DNA of 64,000 nt from Vitrella brassicaformis. Lineage: Eukaryota; Sar; Vitrellaceae. The notes beneath the pieces were generated by a model, which was given only the letters and a program-made list of their open reading frames with translations, was not told the DNA's origin and did no database searches. The DNA lies in contig CDMY01000508.1 of the NCBI GenBank assembly GCA_001179505.1, forward strand, positions 1-64,000, written 5' to 3'. Both the position numbers and the translations under genes were made by a program. This document shows, in pieces, positions 35,197 through 45,599 of this stretch; the stretch's first letter is position 1; the number at the start of each line of letters is the position of its first letter.

Positions 35197-38100
35197 ACAC
35201 AACACACACATATGAAGGAGGGAGGGAGGGAGGAAGGCATGTCGGGAGTGCCGGTGCGGTGTGGCGGTTGTCGATGTCGTCTGTGTTTGACGTGACGTTT
35301 GCCTTTATAGTCAGCTGCCCTCCGATATGTGAGTGTGTGAGGTTCTTTGGCATTCATTCATTCACAGGGGCACTGGGATCGGATCGGATCGTCTGTGGAA
35401 TTCATAGTAGGTAGCGCTGGCTGACTGACTGACTGACTGTCCGGAAGTGCGTGGCCTGGCCCTCTTTTTTCCCTACCTCTCCCACACACACATACATACA
35501 GACAGACATACATACACACATACATACGCGTGGCTTTCTGCTCACATCCAGGAGTTGCTCGACGCATCGATCGACTGCTCTCCTGCTGCCCCCGCGAGCT
35601 GCAGCAGTGGCATCGTCTCGTCTGCTGTCATGTCTCTTGGAGCTCCTCGATGCGATGCTGCTAGCCGCCAGTACACACATGCCTCCATCGCCGCTTCAGC
35701 AGGCCTGTCCTGCAGTTTCTCGCCCCCACATCACACACACCCCCCCCCCCNNNNNNNNNNNNNNNNNNNNNNNNNNNNNNNNNNNNNNNNNNNNNNNNNN
35801 NNNNNNNNNNNNNNNNNNNNNNNNNNNNNNNNNNNNNNNNNNNNNNNNNNNNNNNNNNNNNNNNNNNNNNNNNNNNNNNNNNNNNNNNNNNNNNNNNNNN
35901 NNNNNNNNNNNNNNNNNNNNNNNNNNNNNNNNNNNNNNNNNNNNNNNNNNNNNNNNNNNNNNNNNNNNNNNNNNNNNNNNNNNNNNNNNNNNNNNNNNNN
36001 NNNNNNNNNNNNNNNNNNNNNNNNNNNNNNNNNNNNNNNNNNNNNNNNNNCCCCCCCCTACACACACCCCCGCGGACGGGTCAGATGCCCATCTCCATGT
36101 CTATCGCGTCCAGCTGTCTGTCTGTTTGCCTTCATTCACGTGCACTCTGGCGGCCAGACATGACACGAGTCATCTGGCGCGCTATTTTTCGCCGTGTGTG
36201 TCAACACCCACCCGCAAAGCCACTCACCATCTCGTATCGTACGTGCCATCTCTTCTCTTTGTCCACGATCATTCTCGCTGGCGTCGGGTCGGGTATGGTG
36301 TCTCTCTCTGGGATGTGTGTCAATGGGTTGAGGATAAATACTACACGGTGCGGTGTGGGTTTTAAGTGAGGCGGACTAACTGATTGCATTGACTGACAGA
36401 TTGATTGCATTGGGTTGTGTCGATAATTATAGTGAGGGCCAGCTATGAGATATCGACTGACTGACTGACTGACGGTATGGGCGTCCCTCTCTCGGTCTGT
36501 CTGTCTGTCTGGACAGTCACCGTGTGTGTAGTCGTGTGTATGTGCTGACAGGTCTGCTTTATCAAAGGGTGTGAGCGGGGGGGTACACTGACTGACTGAC
36601 TGACTGACTGAGCGGCCAGTGGATCAGACTGACAGTGTAGTGCTTGCTATGCTATCTAGGAATGGACTACCCAGGACGAGAGCTCAATGCAATGGATCAT
36701 TGATTGCGGGATTGACTGTTGGTTCAATGGGGCCATCCATCCATCCATCCATCCATCCATCCATCGCGGCCCGGGATGGGAGAGAGAGATCAGTCAATCA
36801 ATCTGACTGACTGACTGACTGCATGGCATGTATGGGATGGACGAGTGCGTACAGGACATGTGTGTGCGTGTCTGGTGTGGCTTGGCTGGCTCCCCTCTCG
36901 CTGCGATACGATGCGAGAGGTTTCCGTGTACGCTATGGCATGGCGCTCATGTAACCTTTCTGTTCTATGATGTGGTGGTGTGTGGTTGTGAATGATCTGA
37001 TCCCACCAATGCATTGGTGGTCTATCTCCGCTGCTGTCAGTCGGCCAAACGACGGATGTATGCATGCGGAGTTTAATAGTAGGGCAACGGGCTCTAGGCT
37101 TGACATACATACATCCCTGGGTGTCAGAGGGAGAGGGGGTGTCTTCATTGGTGCATTTGCGCGTTGGGCATGCAAGAGGGGGAGGGACATCGATCGTACA
37201 ATCGATGGATGAGACAGACAGACAGACAGACGGCCACCAAGCCAGCCATCGCGATGCGTGCTTGCGCTTTGTTTTCTAGTCCTTCCTTTCCTGCACACTG
37301 GTGGGTGGGTGAATGGCGGCCCTCGACTCGAGCACATACATACTCATGTACCTGGCCTGACCTGGCCGCCCCGCATCAAGGCGGACCCCTAGGTGGTTTT
37401 GGGCGGTAACGTGCGTCCCTATGGTTGTGTGTGCAGCACGACCGGGCTGCCCAGCGCTGCACACACAAAGGATCAGCCCCGAACTCGTCGAACCCGTCGA
37501 GATTCGCGTCGATTAGGGTCAAGGGTTTTCAAAACCCGACACCCAAGAACCCTGCAAGCATGATTTTGATACCAAAACGACCGGGATAGCGTCCTGAACA
37601 ACATGCGGCTCACCGTTTGTCAGCACGAGGCCAAGATCTCGAGATCTGACCGTCATTAGAGGAGCTAATGGAACTCATTGCGCCTCAACCACGACTGATG
37701 AGCCCTCGCTGAGACAGCCATATTGACCGGGATGACGCACTCGTTCATCCATCTATAGCTACCGAGCCCTCCCTCCCTCTCTCTCCCTCTGCAGCACCAT
37801 CCCGACTGTCTGACGATCACTTCACCCCCTCTTGTACAGCAACCAAGGCTCGCCCAACCGCCACAATCCGTCAGTCATCTCTCTCTCTCTCTGTGTCTGT
37901 CTGTCTATGTGTATCTCGTATGTAGGTATCGGAAAAGTGGCACATTGGGGGTAGCAGACTGCATCGATGAGAGACATGTCGTCTGTTCATTGGAAGTCTT
38001 CATGGATCTGAATGCGCACACTGTTGTCAGCTCAAGTGGCACAGATTCCGGCAAGTTCCCAAGACTGATTCACTGACTCCAGTCAATAAGCCTGTCTGTT

Positions 38101-38340
38101 GATGACTCGACGTTGAATATTCCCGGCAAAAATGTCTTCACTCGATATCGTGCAACAGGAAAGAAATTCTCAACGAGACACACATTACGCATGAATCAGT
38201 GGATCCGTGTCTCTGTCTCTGTGTCGCGAATGACGTTCCTTCGGTAACTGCAGACAGTGATGATCATTGGGCCTGCATCGACCTCAAAATTCAAGCCCAC
38301 CTCTGCCCGCGAGACTGTTGAGTAGCTTAGATATGTCAGT
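35197..38340. other. Gene-poor region rich in simple repeats
   Basis: No supported gene. CTGA/GACT repeats lie at about 35418-35440, 36455-36475, 36588-36612 and 36803-36822, a CCAT repeat at about 36735-36764, CAGA repeats at 37213-37232 and CT-rich tracts at 37770-37790 and 37880-37892. The gap at 35751-36050 is included. The part from 37440 to 38340 is less repetitive but shows nothing I recognise. Confidence 0.6.
35740..36058. other. Poly-C tract with assembly gap (N at 35751-36050)
   Basis: At least 11 C lie directly left and 8 C directly right of a 300-N gap, so the gap sits inside a homopolymer C tract (G on the other strand). Confidence 0.95.
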
Positions 38341-38740
38341 CGTTGCGCAGGTGCGCGCACACAGACATTCATCACATACACGCACTCCAAGTTCACACGT
38401 GCATGCGCAGGCGCAGGCGCAGGTGTCGGTAGGTGTGCGCACAGAGACATTCGTCATATACACGCACTCCAAGTCGACACGTGCATGCGCAGGCGCATGC
38501 GCAGGTGTCGGTAGATGTGCGCACAGAGACATTCATCATATGCACGCACTCCAAGGCCACACGTGCATGCGCAGATGTGCGCAAAAAGACATTCATCATA
38601 TACACGCACTCCAAGTCCACACCTGCATGCGCAGAGGTGCGCACACAGACGTTAATCATATACAAACACTCCAAGTCCACACCTGCATGCGCACGTGCAT
38701 GCGCAGGGGTCTGCACAGAGACATTCATCGGCCCCATTGT
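38341..38740 (-). repeat. 60-bp satellite array (reverse), six units
   Basis: About six units. Several carry an expanded GCGCAG sub-repeat (GCAGGCGCAGGCGCAGGTGT), so unit length varies. The right end runs straight into a reverse-transcriptase tail fragment. Confidence 0.9.
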
Positions 38741-39062
38741 CCAAGCCAGAGGCTTCCATTTTGTCCCCCTTGCTGCAGATACATTCAGCCGCTGGGCGTC
38801 CGCCATGCTTGCTTTTCTCAAGACGCTCGCCAAGAGGAAACCACGCACTTCGGCCATCCCAGCATCCGAAGATGTATCTTTGCGAGAGAGCGCCAGTAAT
38901 CATTGGAGCCAGCTATGGTGAAGCTGATGAAGTACCATGCATTCCAGGTGGCCAACCGCTTTCAGAGAGCAGTGACCGCGAGGGGACCTGCTAAGACCAG
39001 TGCTTTTGCGGAGGACTTCATCACCCGAGGCCCTTACAGGCCTCACATGAGGCCATTATGTG
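38741..39062 (+). pseudogene. Non-LTR-like reverse-transcriptase C-terminal fragment, copy 1
   Basis: The frame reads GFHFVPLAADTFSRWASAML then FLKTLAKRKPRTSAIPA, the kind of tail seen at the end of LINE-type polymerase ORFs (inference from motif style). It is clearly homologous to 55900-56220, including the shared end with ACTTCATC and AGGCCTCACA. No polymerase catalytic domain is present. Confidence 0.5.
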
Positions 39063-39662
39063 TTGGTGTAGTTGATTCTATGTACCGCCGGGCAGACCAG
39101 GCCCACTCGCGGACCTGAACGCACCGCAGTGGACACACCACATCACCATGTGCAACGGTGCGTCACATCCATCCACACCCATCCACGCCTGCCTGTGGGT
39201 CTCCAAAGCTCTGCGCCCGTGTGCTGCTGCCGCCCCAAGGCTGGAACTGTCGCAATATACATAGGCTCACCGAGCAGCACTGCCCATAAATTGGCGAATT
39301 GCACCCAGATGGGGATGGTTCATTCCCAGCCCAGTGGCGATGAACACAGCTGGCAGAGAACTGTGCAGAAGGACGGACTCGTTAATGGGAAAAAGAAGCA
39401 CTTGAAAAAAGTAGGGTTTGCGGGATTTTGTCTCCGATTCTGTGACTATGTTTGATGGGCTGTTTGGTTCATGTCAGAGTGCTGCTGTCATTCATGTCGT
39501 ATGGTGCGCATGTGCTTCTGCGAGTGCCTGTGTCTTTGCGTGTGCGCAAATCCATACAGACTCTAGATCAGCCGTACTGGTCGCCCATGCTTCCGTGTAA
39601 GCCACCTATATTCTTGACCGACGAAAGTTGATCACAAGGTGTGATGATTCTTAAAAGACAAG
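39063..39662. other. Intergenic, upstream of the Tdp1 gene
   Basis: No gene recognised. It presumably includes the promoter of the Tdp1 gene starting at 39663. Confidence 0.4.
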
Positions 39663-42280
39663 ATGCGGATAGACCTCACAGATGACGCATCTGCCGGAAA
39701 CTCGCAAGATCTCGCCCAAGACGAAGCGTCCGACCTACTAGGGCCCGCTCCCAAGAAGGCGAGGGTGTGTCGTACTGCGTGGCTGTGGCGGTGTCAGCCC
39801 TTCTACCTCAACGCGATAGTCGACTACGGGCGCGATGGGGAGGAGAACGAGGGCTGCTTGAGCATTCGGGACGTTGTCGATGGGCCCGTGCAAGAGGTGC
39901 GTTGGTTGGCAGATGGTGCCTGAATGAGCCTCTGGGCGTTGCTGCAATGGGCTCCTTGATGTGTTGTCCTTTTGCAGATGTTGCTCACCAGCACGAGATT
40001 TGACCTGGTCGGTGAGATGAGAGAGAACAGGCAGTCAGCGCACACTGGTTCTGTTCCTCCTTGTGTCAGCCGTGGCTGGTGGATGAGTGTCCCGTGATGA
40101 AGACAATCCGGCGCATCGCCGTACTCACCGGCGACCCACGGACAGACGACCCGCAGGACCAGCCCAGCAAAGGTGACTGAGCCCAGCAAATCTGCATGCC
40201 ACTTCTGTGTGGGTGCATGCGGTGTGTGGATGTGAATGTGGTCAGAGGAGAGGCTCCGGTTGCTTGTGGAGGCGGCGAATGATCTATCGTCGTATGGGCC
40301 GGCCGTGACGGTAGAGGCGGTGCCGCTGACCGATCAGCATGGCCGGTTCCATCCCAAGCTGATTTTCCTGACGTATGCGGACCGCATCCGCGTGTGCATC
40401 TCGTCAGCCAACTTCACGCACAGCGACTGGTTGGCAGAGAGGAGACGAAGAGGCCCGTGTGTGGGTGAAACGGTCACCTGTGTGTGTTGTGTGTGTAGGT
40501 GGAGGAAGAACCAGATCATCAATGTGCAGGACTTCCCCCGCAAGCTGCAGCAGGGCAGCCAGCCGTCGACAGACATGGAAGGTGAGGCTGACTGATGGAA
40601 TGCGGCCATCCCCATGTGTATTCAACGCTGTGTGTTCAGATCAGCTGGCGGCTTTCCTTCGTGCAACCACCAAGGCGGGTGGCTGGTGTGACAAAATTCG
40701 CCAGTTCGACTACTCGACCGCCATTGGCAAGATAGTCGCGTCTGTGCCGGTGAGCCACACAGAGAGGGCGGGGTCATGACCGCACTCATCCAACACGTGC
40801 TGCTGTGTCACACGCAGGGCAGCCACGCGGGCTCGGATGTCCATCGGTGGGGCCACATGCGGATGCGCCGCCTGCTCAGTGGCCAGCCAGGCCCCAAGGG
40901 CCTGGAAGAGTGAGCAGACTGCATGGCGACTGCACCACTATGATGTCCGGCCGCTTTGTGACGGATATCTATTGTGTGTGCACGTATTTTGTTTATGTCG
41001 TGCGTCTGTCAGCCACGCTGTGGTGTGTCAAGTGGCGTTGCTCGACAGTCTCGAGGAAAACTGGATAGAGGAGTTCATCGGTCGGTCACCACACACAACT
41101 ACAGCTCCAGCTCTGCATGTGTGTGTGTGTGTATCCATCCATCCGACTCATCCCGTTTTTTGTTGCCTTCTGACTTGTGATTGTAGGTAGTTTGTGCGAG
41201 TGCCCATCCCACCCTGAGCTGGAGGCAGCCACTTACCTGGCGGCTCATCCTCCCGACCATAGACGAGGTGAGCTCATGCGCACCAAAGAGATGAACGTGT
41301 GAAGACTCACTCTCAGTGTGTCGTCGCTTTGCGTGCAGGTGCGGACCTCGCTGGAGGGATGGGCGGCGGACAAGTAAGCATAGGATAAATCTGGTCTACA
41401 CTGAACACATATCACGTCACATGGATGTCTGGTTCTACCCTCTTAGGGAAGTGCAAGTCATGGAGGAGCGTCTGATGATCGCCGACATGAGGGTCGGTAC
41501 GACGACGCCACTCCCAGAGGGCCTCCTGCACAGATGGGGCCTCCACAAAGCCAACGGCGAGCGGGCATGCTGCGGCGCCGCCATCCCCCATCCGCCGGAC
41601 AGGACGTCGGCGTCTCCCCACCTCGACACGTTCCTCAAGTGAGTGAGTCGCACACATGTAGCCAATGTGTGTGTGTATGTCGCTGTTGTGTTTTAGGTAT
41701 GGCCGTCGGTCGGGTGACGTCAGCAAGCGCCGGGAGGTGGCGTGGATATATGTCGGCAGCCACAACTTCAGCAAAGTGAGTGAGCCAACAGCCAATACGG
41801 CATACGTCGTCTCTCTCGCACTATCCTGTTGTGTGATGTGTGTGACACAAATGCAGGCGGCGTAGGGTGAGCTGCAGAGCAACCACTCCAAGCTGTTCAT
41901 CCGGTCATACGAGCTGGGCATCTTCATCTCGCCACACACACTCCGTGGCCTCACCCCGCCCCAACCACACACCACCCCACACACACAGCCGGCCGGCGCA
42001 TCGTCTTCCAGTGGCAGCAGCAGTGCCGCCACTCCGATGCGGTCATTCGTGTGGCACAAAAGCGATAACACAGGTCGGTCGACACAGACGCTATCGCGTG
42101 CTGCCTATGTGACGTGTGGGTGTTGGCCTGCCTGTGTGCACCTCAGGGTCCTCTTCCCTTCCCCGTATGTATGCGGCCACGGCTCGGTGCCCGAGCGGTC
42201 CGCCTGACGTGCCTGTGATCGGCGTGCCTCTGCCGTACCCCCTGCCTCCGGTGCCCTACGGCCCTTCCGACACGGTGTAA
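39663..42280 (+). CDS. TDP1: Tyrosyl-DNA phosphodiesterase 1, with altered active site
   Basis: Fourteen exons: 39663-39896, 39978-40007, 40070-40172, 40246-40429, 40499-40581, 40640-40749, 40818-40909, 41013-41080, 41191-41267, 41339-41373, 41447-41638, 41697-41775, 41866 (or 41857)-42073, 42147-42280, giving about 542 residues. Family motifs are clear: FYLNAIV, a first HKN box FHPKLIF...SAN (His158, Lys160, Asn178), THSDW, RWGHMRMRRLLSG, DEVRTSLEGW, IRSYELGIFISP, LPYPLPPVPYG. Tdp1 removes trapped topoisomerase I from DNA 3' ends in the nucleus. Three oddities: the second HxK box reads HLD (His397, Asp399), so the catalytic Lys is replaced. The AAWG motif after intron 12 is encoded GCG GCG TAG, a stop unless the acceptor at that TAG is used. 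The C-terminal PW-W segment is missing before TAA. The enzyme may be weak or inactive. Confidence 0.88.
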
Positions 42281-42283
42281 ACC

Positions 42284-42928
42284 ATGGACGGTCCACACAA
42301 CGTGCTCATCAACGACGTGCACACCGGGGCGATGGCGGCTCTCAATGCCGCCCTCGCTCCTCAGCGATCGCTGGCTGCTCTGCTAACGCACCTGCTGCCG
42401 CTGGTCGAGCACAACGACGGCAAAGACCCCGCCCCCTCCCCCCTCTCATGCGGCCCACACGAGGCAGAGGCCATCGGCTGGAAGATCACCGCCATGTGCT
42501 TCAACATGCGGGCCGCCAATGAGACCATCACGAGCACACTGACCATTCGCAATAGCGTCATGGGCGACCGTGTGTGTGCGGCCGTCGAGCACTTCGTCAA
42601 GTCGGCTTTATATGCGAGCAGCAACAGGGAGGTGGTGGGCGGGGCGTCCAATGTGGGCGGCGTGACGATGCGGGTGCCGCTGCAGTGCTTCGCCATCAGG
42701 GCCGACAGCTGCCCACACCAGGTGGTCCACACACATGGGCGTGTGGGTGTGCGTGAGGTGGTCCACAGGGCTCGGCTGGACGAGGCGGCCCGACACGACA
42801 TAGAGGAGGGGGCCATCGACAAGGGCTTCAACGAGCATTTGGGCAATGCCGACTGTGAGTTCGGTGAGTGGCAGCAGCTGGGCCGCATCGACGAGCGGGG
42901 CCAGTGGGTGATACTCGGCATCAACTGA
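42284..42928 (+). CDS. Unknown 214-residue ORF, in frame behind TDP1
   Basis: An intronless ORF from ATG 42284 to TGA 42928. It starts one codon after the TAA of the Tdp1 gene and in the same frame, so read-through would give a C-terminal extension of 214 residues. The sequence is globular, with no signal peptide or membrane helix. Segments such as NETITSTLTIRNSVMGD and LDEAARHDIEEGAIDKGF are not recognised. Options are a read-through module of Tdp1, the last exon of the gene through an unseen splice, or a separate gene without its own promoter space. Confidence 0.55.
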   Translation: MDGPHNVLINDVHTGAMAALNAALAPQRSLAALLTHLLPLVEHNDGKDPAPSPLSCGPHEAEAIGWKITAMCFNMRAANETITSTLTIRNSVMGDRVCAAVEHFVKSALYASSNREVVGGASNVGGVTMRVPLQCFAIRADSCPHQVVHTHGRVGVREVVHRARLDEAARHDIEEGAIDKGFNEHLGNADCEFGEWQQLGRIDERGQWVILGIN

Positions 42929-43800
42929 CTCACTCGACTGACTGGTGGTTTAGAAGTAGAGAGACGGAGCTTGGGGGTTGTGGGTGTGGGGCATTTTAAG
43001 CTGCCGAATGTGTGGCTGGCAGTAGCTGAGTGGTGCAATTAAGAACCAGAGAGTGAGAGATAGAGTGACGGACGGAGAAGGGTCCATTATCCATGTGTGT
43101 GAAGAGGAGAATTTTTGCCGTGTTTGTCTTAGCTTAGCTGTGTGATTTCTGCCTCGACTTAGTGGATGAATGGACCAACCGTGCTGCATGACTTGGCGTA
43201 TTAGTGGATTGCCATGGTGGTCCACATCTGCGTACACATCCCATTACTATGTTTGCAGAGTATCCGTCATGCAGGCAGGCAGCCAGTCAATCGTCCATTC
43301 AACCATGTCACCGACAATTTTGGCTCCTGCATGATCCATCCCAAGATGGATGCATCAGTCTGTGAGTCTGTGAATCTACATGTTGAGAGCAGCTCATCCA
43401 CAAACACCGCCTGTGTGTCAGCGGCCCCCATTGCCTGCCGCGCCACGGACGGTCAGCGGAAGCCTGGCGGCACGCTTCGTCGTGTAGAGATGGGCGAAGG
43501 TACATGTGAGCCTTGAATGTTTGCCCCGCCTGCCGAATTGCATTTATTCACCTGGCCCCTGGCGACACTCGCGCACGCAGTATGATGCACGCATGAGAGA
43601 AATATCCACAGCTGGCGCACAATTAGGGCGGGATTGAGCACAGCGGCCACCCAATACAGGCCTGCAATGGGAAGAATCTTTGTTCTCATCGATCGCCTAT
43701 CTAAGCTCGCACCTCCGGCAGATCCGACTCTCCCCTAGATGCACTGACTCATCGTATCGCATTGACGCATCTATGGGTGCGAAGAGATGAGTCGAGTCTG
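42929..43800. other. Intergenic, upstream of the LRR gene
   Basis: No gene recognised; low-complexity only. Confidence 0.5.
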
Positions 43801-45567
43801 ATGATGATTCACCTCTCCGTCGTCTTTTTTGCCCTCTGCTCGTCGCTGGTGGCGTCCTCGCCCCTGCAGCGGATCCTCCAGGCCGCCAATGAGACGGATC
43901 CATCCCCTGATGTCCCTCCAGGCTGGCGTGACCCAAAAAGGCTGAGGCTCCTCCAGCTCTCTCTCGTCTTCCGCCCGGCAGATGTGGTGACCGATGCAGT
44001 GGAGCGAGGCGACAACATCCTCCCCTACACCGAGATGGAAGAGCTCGTGAGCTGCGATTCGTGCCAAGAGGACGCGGCCGCATTGTTTGAGTGGACTCAC
44101 GACGCCGAGTTGGCGCCCAATGAGACAAGATCCATCTTTGAGGACAACCTGTGTGTTGTCCCCTTCATCACGTGCGTGCGGCTGAGCGAGGCGCTGGCGG
44201 ACGGCGGTCCGCGGAAGGGCTACCTTATCGTTCTGACGGGGTTTCCCGGCGACCGAGAGATATCGGTTGTGCCGTGGATCTTGCAGCAGCGAGTGGGGAG
44301 GCCTATCGTCTTTTCGGATGCTTTCTATCGGCTGCGGCACGTGATGTGCCTCTGGTCCTACCAGGCGCCCATGCAAGCGACGCTGTCCGATGAGCTTTCC
44401 AAAGTGACCTTTTTACGCGCCCTGTTCCTGTTGGGAGCGGTGAGCTGCATCCCGTACGCACATCCGCAGACTCACTCACCCACATGTTTGTGTGTGTGCG
44501 GTTTGTCATACCAGGGCCCCTTGGCAGGGCCGCTTCCCAGCACCATCGGAGAGCTGCCTTACCTCAAGGGCCTTTACATTCAGCAGCAGATGTATGCCAT
44601 CAACGGTCCCATCCCACCCTCCATCACCAGTCTACCGCATCTCGAGGCCCTCACACTAACATCTACGAGCTTCTCAGGGCCCATCCCTGAAGACATCGGC
44701 AATCTCAGACGGCTGCGCGTCCTCGAGATATGGGACAACAAGAAGATGAACGGAACCTTCCCCGCCAGTGTGACGTCTTGCCGCAACCTCACCCGACTGA
44801 AGCTCGATGGCACCGGCCTCTCGGGCCTTCTGCCCGACGACCTGGGCGCCCTTTCCCGCTTGGACGAGCTGACGCTGGCGAATAACGAGCTGAGTGGTGA
44901 GCTGCCCCGGTCGCTGGTGCAGCTGAGGCGGCTGCAGGTGCTGCTTCTGACCAACAATCGGTTCAGTGGGCCGCTGCCGGACGGGCTGGGGACCAAAATG
45001 GGCAACTTGCGACAGCTGGATGTGTCGTTCAACAGGGTAGGCAGAGCACAACCAGCTTGAGCGCAGATGCGTATTTGAGAATGCCTGTGTATGTCAATAA
45101 CTGCCTGTTTCTCTCTCTGTCATCAGTTTTCCGGTCCAGTGCCGGCTTCCCTGGGCAATGCGGCCAACCTGACGTTTCTGAGTCTGGAGAGGCAGTGGCC
45201 GGGCTTCAGCGGCCCGATGCCACCGGAGCTGGGGCAGCTCAGCAAGCTGCAACAACTCACGCTCGCATACAATCAGGTACACACACACGCACACAGACAC
45301 ACACACACACACGCACACACACGCACATGAACATAATGACGCACTCTCGCTGTCCACAATTGTTGTTTGTGTGTGCAGCTTTCCGGTATGCTGCCGGACA
45401 CGTTGAGTGGCTGGAGGTCGGTCAAGTATCTCGACTTGCGCAACAACAACTTTGACAAACACCTGCCGCTTCTCCTCTTGCACCAGGCCCCACTCACCAA
45501 AGCTCTCGCCCTCCTCATACTCACCGACTTGGAGACCAACCTGAATGCATATAGGTTTTTCACGTGA
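43801..45567 (+). CDS. Secreted leucine-rich-repeat protein
   Basis: Four exons (43801-44439, 44515-45036, 45127-45276, 45379-45567; TGA) give 499 residues. The start ATGATG at 43801 gives a signal peptide (HLSVVFFALCSSLVA). Residues about 40-200 are the same ectodomain as in the gene at 26709-30367 (CVVPFITCVRLSEAL against CSVSFIVCIRLSDG). Then come plant-type LRRs with the LxGxIP signature: FSGPIPEDIGNLRRLRVLEI, LSGLLPDDLGALSRLDELTL, LSGELPRSLVQLRRLQVLLL and FSGPVPASLGNAANLTFLSL. There are no cysteine-rich modules and no transmembrane helix, so it is shorter than its paralogue and probably secreted. All junctions are in phase. Its 3' end faces, and may overlap, the minus-strand cyclic-nucleotide-binding gene. 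Confidence 0.87.
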
Positions 45568-45599
45568 GGAGAGAGATACGCAGACAGAACATGCCTCAT

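Noticed and set aside
41080-41267. A frameshift in TDP1 exon 9
   Set aside because: Using the acceptor ending at 41190 (GGTAG) instead of the one four bases earlier keeps the frame leading to RLILPTIDE intact.
39663-42928. Stop-codon reassignment (TAG and TAA read as amino acids) to explain the TDP1 stops
   Set aside because: Other genes in the window end normally, mostly in TGA but also in TAG and TAA, and the TAG in TDP1 can be bypassed by splicing.
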